Shown in pieces: positions 41,304 to 43,143 of a DNA stretch of 43,143 nt. Within the stretch, counting starts at the first letter, position 1. Every line of letters starts with the position of its first letter. The translations under genes and the position numbers were made by a program. The notes beneath the pieces are model-generated. The model was not told the origin of the DNA, made no database searches, and worked only from the letters and a program-made list of their open reading frames with translations. The stretch is from Kiritimatiellia bacterium (GTDB lineage: Bacteria > Verrucomicrobiota > Kiritimatiellia > RFP12 > UBA1067), in NCBI GenBank assembly GCA_017450695.1, contig JAFSTA010000233.1, positions 1-43,143 on the forward strand, read 5' to 3'.

Positions 41304-42809
41304 TTACTTGGCGGCGTCCGCGTCGATGTGGAAGGCGCCGAGCGGGAGGCCAACCTCATTGTAGAGGCAGCCGTACCAGGGACGGCTGTAGAGATAACGG
41401 AGCTTCTTCGGTTCCGCCACGCCTTCGGCGGACACGATCAGTTCGCTTCCGTTCATTACGCCGTTGGAACGGTATCCCTGCTGTTTCTTCACCTGCAGGT
41501 TCTCCAGTTGGGCGGGAACGAACTTGCCGTCGGCACCCGCGATCTCGAATCCCGTTTGGGGATTCCAGTCGGGATTGTACACGAACCAGCCTTTGGCGTC
41601 ATGGAAGGTGAGCTTGAACTGGTTCCCCTCGACCTTCCAGCTCTTCAGCGTGGGCGAATTATCCACAATGTCGTTGAATCCGTAGTCACGCTTGAGCGCA
41701 TGGAGGGCGAGACGCTTTCCCACGATGTACTTCTGGTTCGGATGGATGTCCGCCAGGTTGCCGTAGTCGTTGATCACCGCCATGCCCGCGTTGGGTTCCT
41801 CGGCGTCGAACTTCGCCTGCGCCTCCTGGATGAGGGCGATCTTGTCGAATCCCCACGGGGCGAGCTGCACGAAGTAGAGCTTGAGGTTCGGGTTCTCAAA
41901 CTGCTTCGCCCATCCGCGATAGAGCGCGTGCATCAGGTCCGCGTAATGATTCGGATCTCCCGCATTGGAGCAGCCCTGATACCAGATGAAGCCCTTGATG
42001 GCATACGGGCACCACGGCGCTACCTGCTCGTTCCACAGGACGGTCGGCTGCTGATGCGCATTTTTGTGATAGGGGGCTTTCTCGCTTGCCTTCGTCTCTT
42101 CCGGCGTGTAGATTTTGGCGGTCGCCTCGGCCTTACATGCGGGAACGGCTTCAAATCCGCATTTCGGGGTCCACGGCTCGACACGCGTGCCGCCCCAGTA
42201 GGAGCCGATCACCGCCACGGGGATGTCCAGCGCCCCGTAGAGTTCCAGCGCGTAATAAACGCCCATCGCGGAGAAACTCGATCCACCCATGAGGTTCTCC
42301 TTGTTGAACTCCTTCCACTCGACCTTCCTGTCGAAGCTCTCTTTCGGCTCCGCGCTCCACCGGTAGTTGGATGTATAGGCGAAACGGACGGCCGGTTTCC
42401 GCGTCATCTGCGCGGTCAACGCGCCGTAGGCGTCGCGGAAATGCGGATTGCCTCCCCAAAGGGGAAGTTCGGTGTTGGACTGTCCGCAGACGAACCAGAC
42501 TTCACCGACCAGCACGTCGCGGCATTCGACCGCGTTGGATTTGCCCTGCGCCTTCAACGTGCGGCTCTCCTTGCTCGCCGGCATGGGCGGCAACTCCGTA
42601 CGCCATTTCCCTTTCTCGTTCGCGACCGCCGTTGCCGACGCGCCGCCGAACGTGACGGTCACCGACTCGCCCGCATCTGCGGTACCCCACACGCGAACCG
42701 CCGTCCCGCGTTGCAGAACCATCTTGTCACCGAAAATCGATGCGAACTTCACTTCGCCGCTCGCAACGCAAGCCGCCGCGCAGAGACTCAACCAAACCAG
42801 TTTCTTCAT
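41304..42809 (-). CDS. Sialate-O-acetylesterase-family carbohydrate esterase (SASA), exported
   Basis: 501 residues from the ATG ending at 42809, chosen because AAGGG lies six bases upstream. The signal peptide is KKLVWLSLCAAACVASG. After a beta-sandwich-like part (TVTFGGASATAVANEKGKWRTELPPM) comes the SGNH-type esterase: VWFVCGQSNTELPLWGG with the nucleophile serine, then GFIWYQGCSNAGDPNHY and the C-terminal DIHPNQKYIVGKRL with Asp/His. It should remove acetyl groups from sialic acids or, in this context, from xylan. The convergent position beside the GH10 xylanase run supports an acetyl-xylan role, but the substrate is not proven. Confidence 0.9.
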   Translation of the reverse strand: MKKLVWLSLCAAACVASGEVKFASIFGDKMVLQRGTAVRVWGTADAGESVTVTFGGASATAVANEKGKWRTELPPMPASKESRTLKAQGKSNAVECRDVLVGEVWFVCGQSNTELPLWGGNPHFRDAYGALTAQMTRKPAVRFAYTSNYRWSAEPKESFDRKVEWKEFNKENLMGGSSFSAMGVYYALELYGALDIPVAVIGSYWGGTRVEPWTPKCGFEAVPACKAEATAKIYTPEETKASEKAPYHKNAHQQPTVLWNEQVAPWCPYAIKGFIWYQGCSNAGDPNHYADLMHALYRGWAKQFENPNLKLYFVQLAPWGFDKIALIQEAQAKFDAEEPNAGMAVINDYGNLADIHPNQKYIVGKRLALHALKRDYGFNDIVDNSPTLKSWKVEGNQFKLTFHDAKGWFVYNPDWNPQTGFEIAGADGKFVPAQLENLQVKKQQGYRSNGVMNGSELIVSAEGVAEPKKLRYLYSRPWYGCLYNEVGLPLGAFHIDADAAK

Positions 42810-43143
42810 AGTCATCCCTTCATTTCTTCGCCACGGAGTCACCCATTTTCGCACCTGCGGAAATCAGGGGCATCCTGTAAGATGTGGCAACCGGAAGCGC
42901 AATTCCGCTGAAACAAGAATCGCTGTTCCGCAGTCACGGGTGACATTATACCAAAATGGTTCAAAGGTTAAAGGATTAAACCTAGATTCCTCGCGTAGGA
43001 AGAGTCGTAGTCGGGAATGCGCGGGAAACGGGAAAATGGGGGAATTAGGCTGGAGGACGCTGGACTTACGCGGTTTTCGGGGCGGTGGCGGAAGATGGGA
43101 AAAACGGTGGCGGGAAGGGACGGAATCTAGTCGAAACGGGAAA
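42810..43143. other. Gene-free right end with one promoter and a TTAAA array
   Basis: On the minus strand TATAAT (42945-42950) lies 16 bases after TTTAAC (42967-42972), giving a leader of about 130 bases for the esterase. The -35 sits inside a third TTAAA array: GGTTCAAA, GGTTAAAG and GATTAAAC at exact 8-base period (42958-42981), followed by CTAG. From 42990 to the end, G-rich sequence shows no supported gene. Confidence 0.6.

Noticed and set aside
41280-42911. 543-codon plus-strand open frame opposite the esterase gene
   Set aside because: The minus strand encodes a complete SASA-family protein with signal peptide and catalytic motifs.

Overview
The window looks like a chromosomal segment of a moderately GC-rich, Gram-negative, carbohydrate-degrading anaerobe. 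Tat-type signals on MBL-fold and Gfo/Idh/MocA proteins, a sialate O-acetylesterase-like protein, GH5 and GH10 glycanases, a type III secretion chaperone/effector pair and dense hairpin-rich intergenic repeats fit the PVC superphylum (Kiritimatiellota/Lentisphaerota gut lineages). This is an inference from gene content; no rRNA, tRNA or CRISPR array was seen.

Positions 1-9718 are almost all on the minus strand: a secreted glycosidase-like protein, a Tat-exported FAD oxidoreductase, a DUF805 membrane protein, a Tat-exported metallo-beta-lactamase-fold hydrolase, a Tat-exported Gfo/Idh/MocA oxidoreductase and an Mrp/NBP35 Fe-S ATPase. They are separated by repeat-filled gaps. From 10405 on, genes are on the plus strand: a LarA-type nickel lactate racemase, a CesT-family secretion chaperone followed by a 1330-residue putative effector, and then a tight run of solute-binding protein, DEDDh exonuclease, GH5 glycanase and a 1101-residue acyltransferase-like/dehydratase-like/phosphopantetheinyl transferase fusion.

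Positions 24112-34799 form a defence-like island bracketed by similar direct repeats. It opens with a strong promoter and about 450 bases of structured leader, including two mutually exclusive stems of which one is a good intrinsic terminator. Then come a large Eco57I-like adenine methyltransferase with a sharply AT-rich recognition segment, a REP-associated (RAYT) tyrosine transposase preceded by an AACGGG tandem array, a PLD-nuclease/SNF2-helicase fusion and an AlbA_2-domain protein. I could not match this set to a canonical BREX, DISARM or Type I locus.

Positions 35343-42809 are a plant-polysaccharide/sugar-acid locus: enolase-superfamily dehydratase, MFS transporter, GH10 xylanase, SDR dehydrogenase and RraA-like aldolase, convergent with a sialate-O-acetylesterase-family esterase. 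This suggests release of (glucurono)xylan fragments, import of a sugar acid, and dehydration, redox and aldol cleavage without an obvious kinase.

The intergenic DNA is itself a main feature. It carries several unrelated 8-9 bp periodic micro-arrays (CTAG, TTAAA, CTTTGCG/CTCTGCG and AACGGG types), chains of short hairpins joined by a CTAAGTGG word, a compound repeat present in at least two long copies, and many GGNCGCG-type hairpins.
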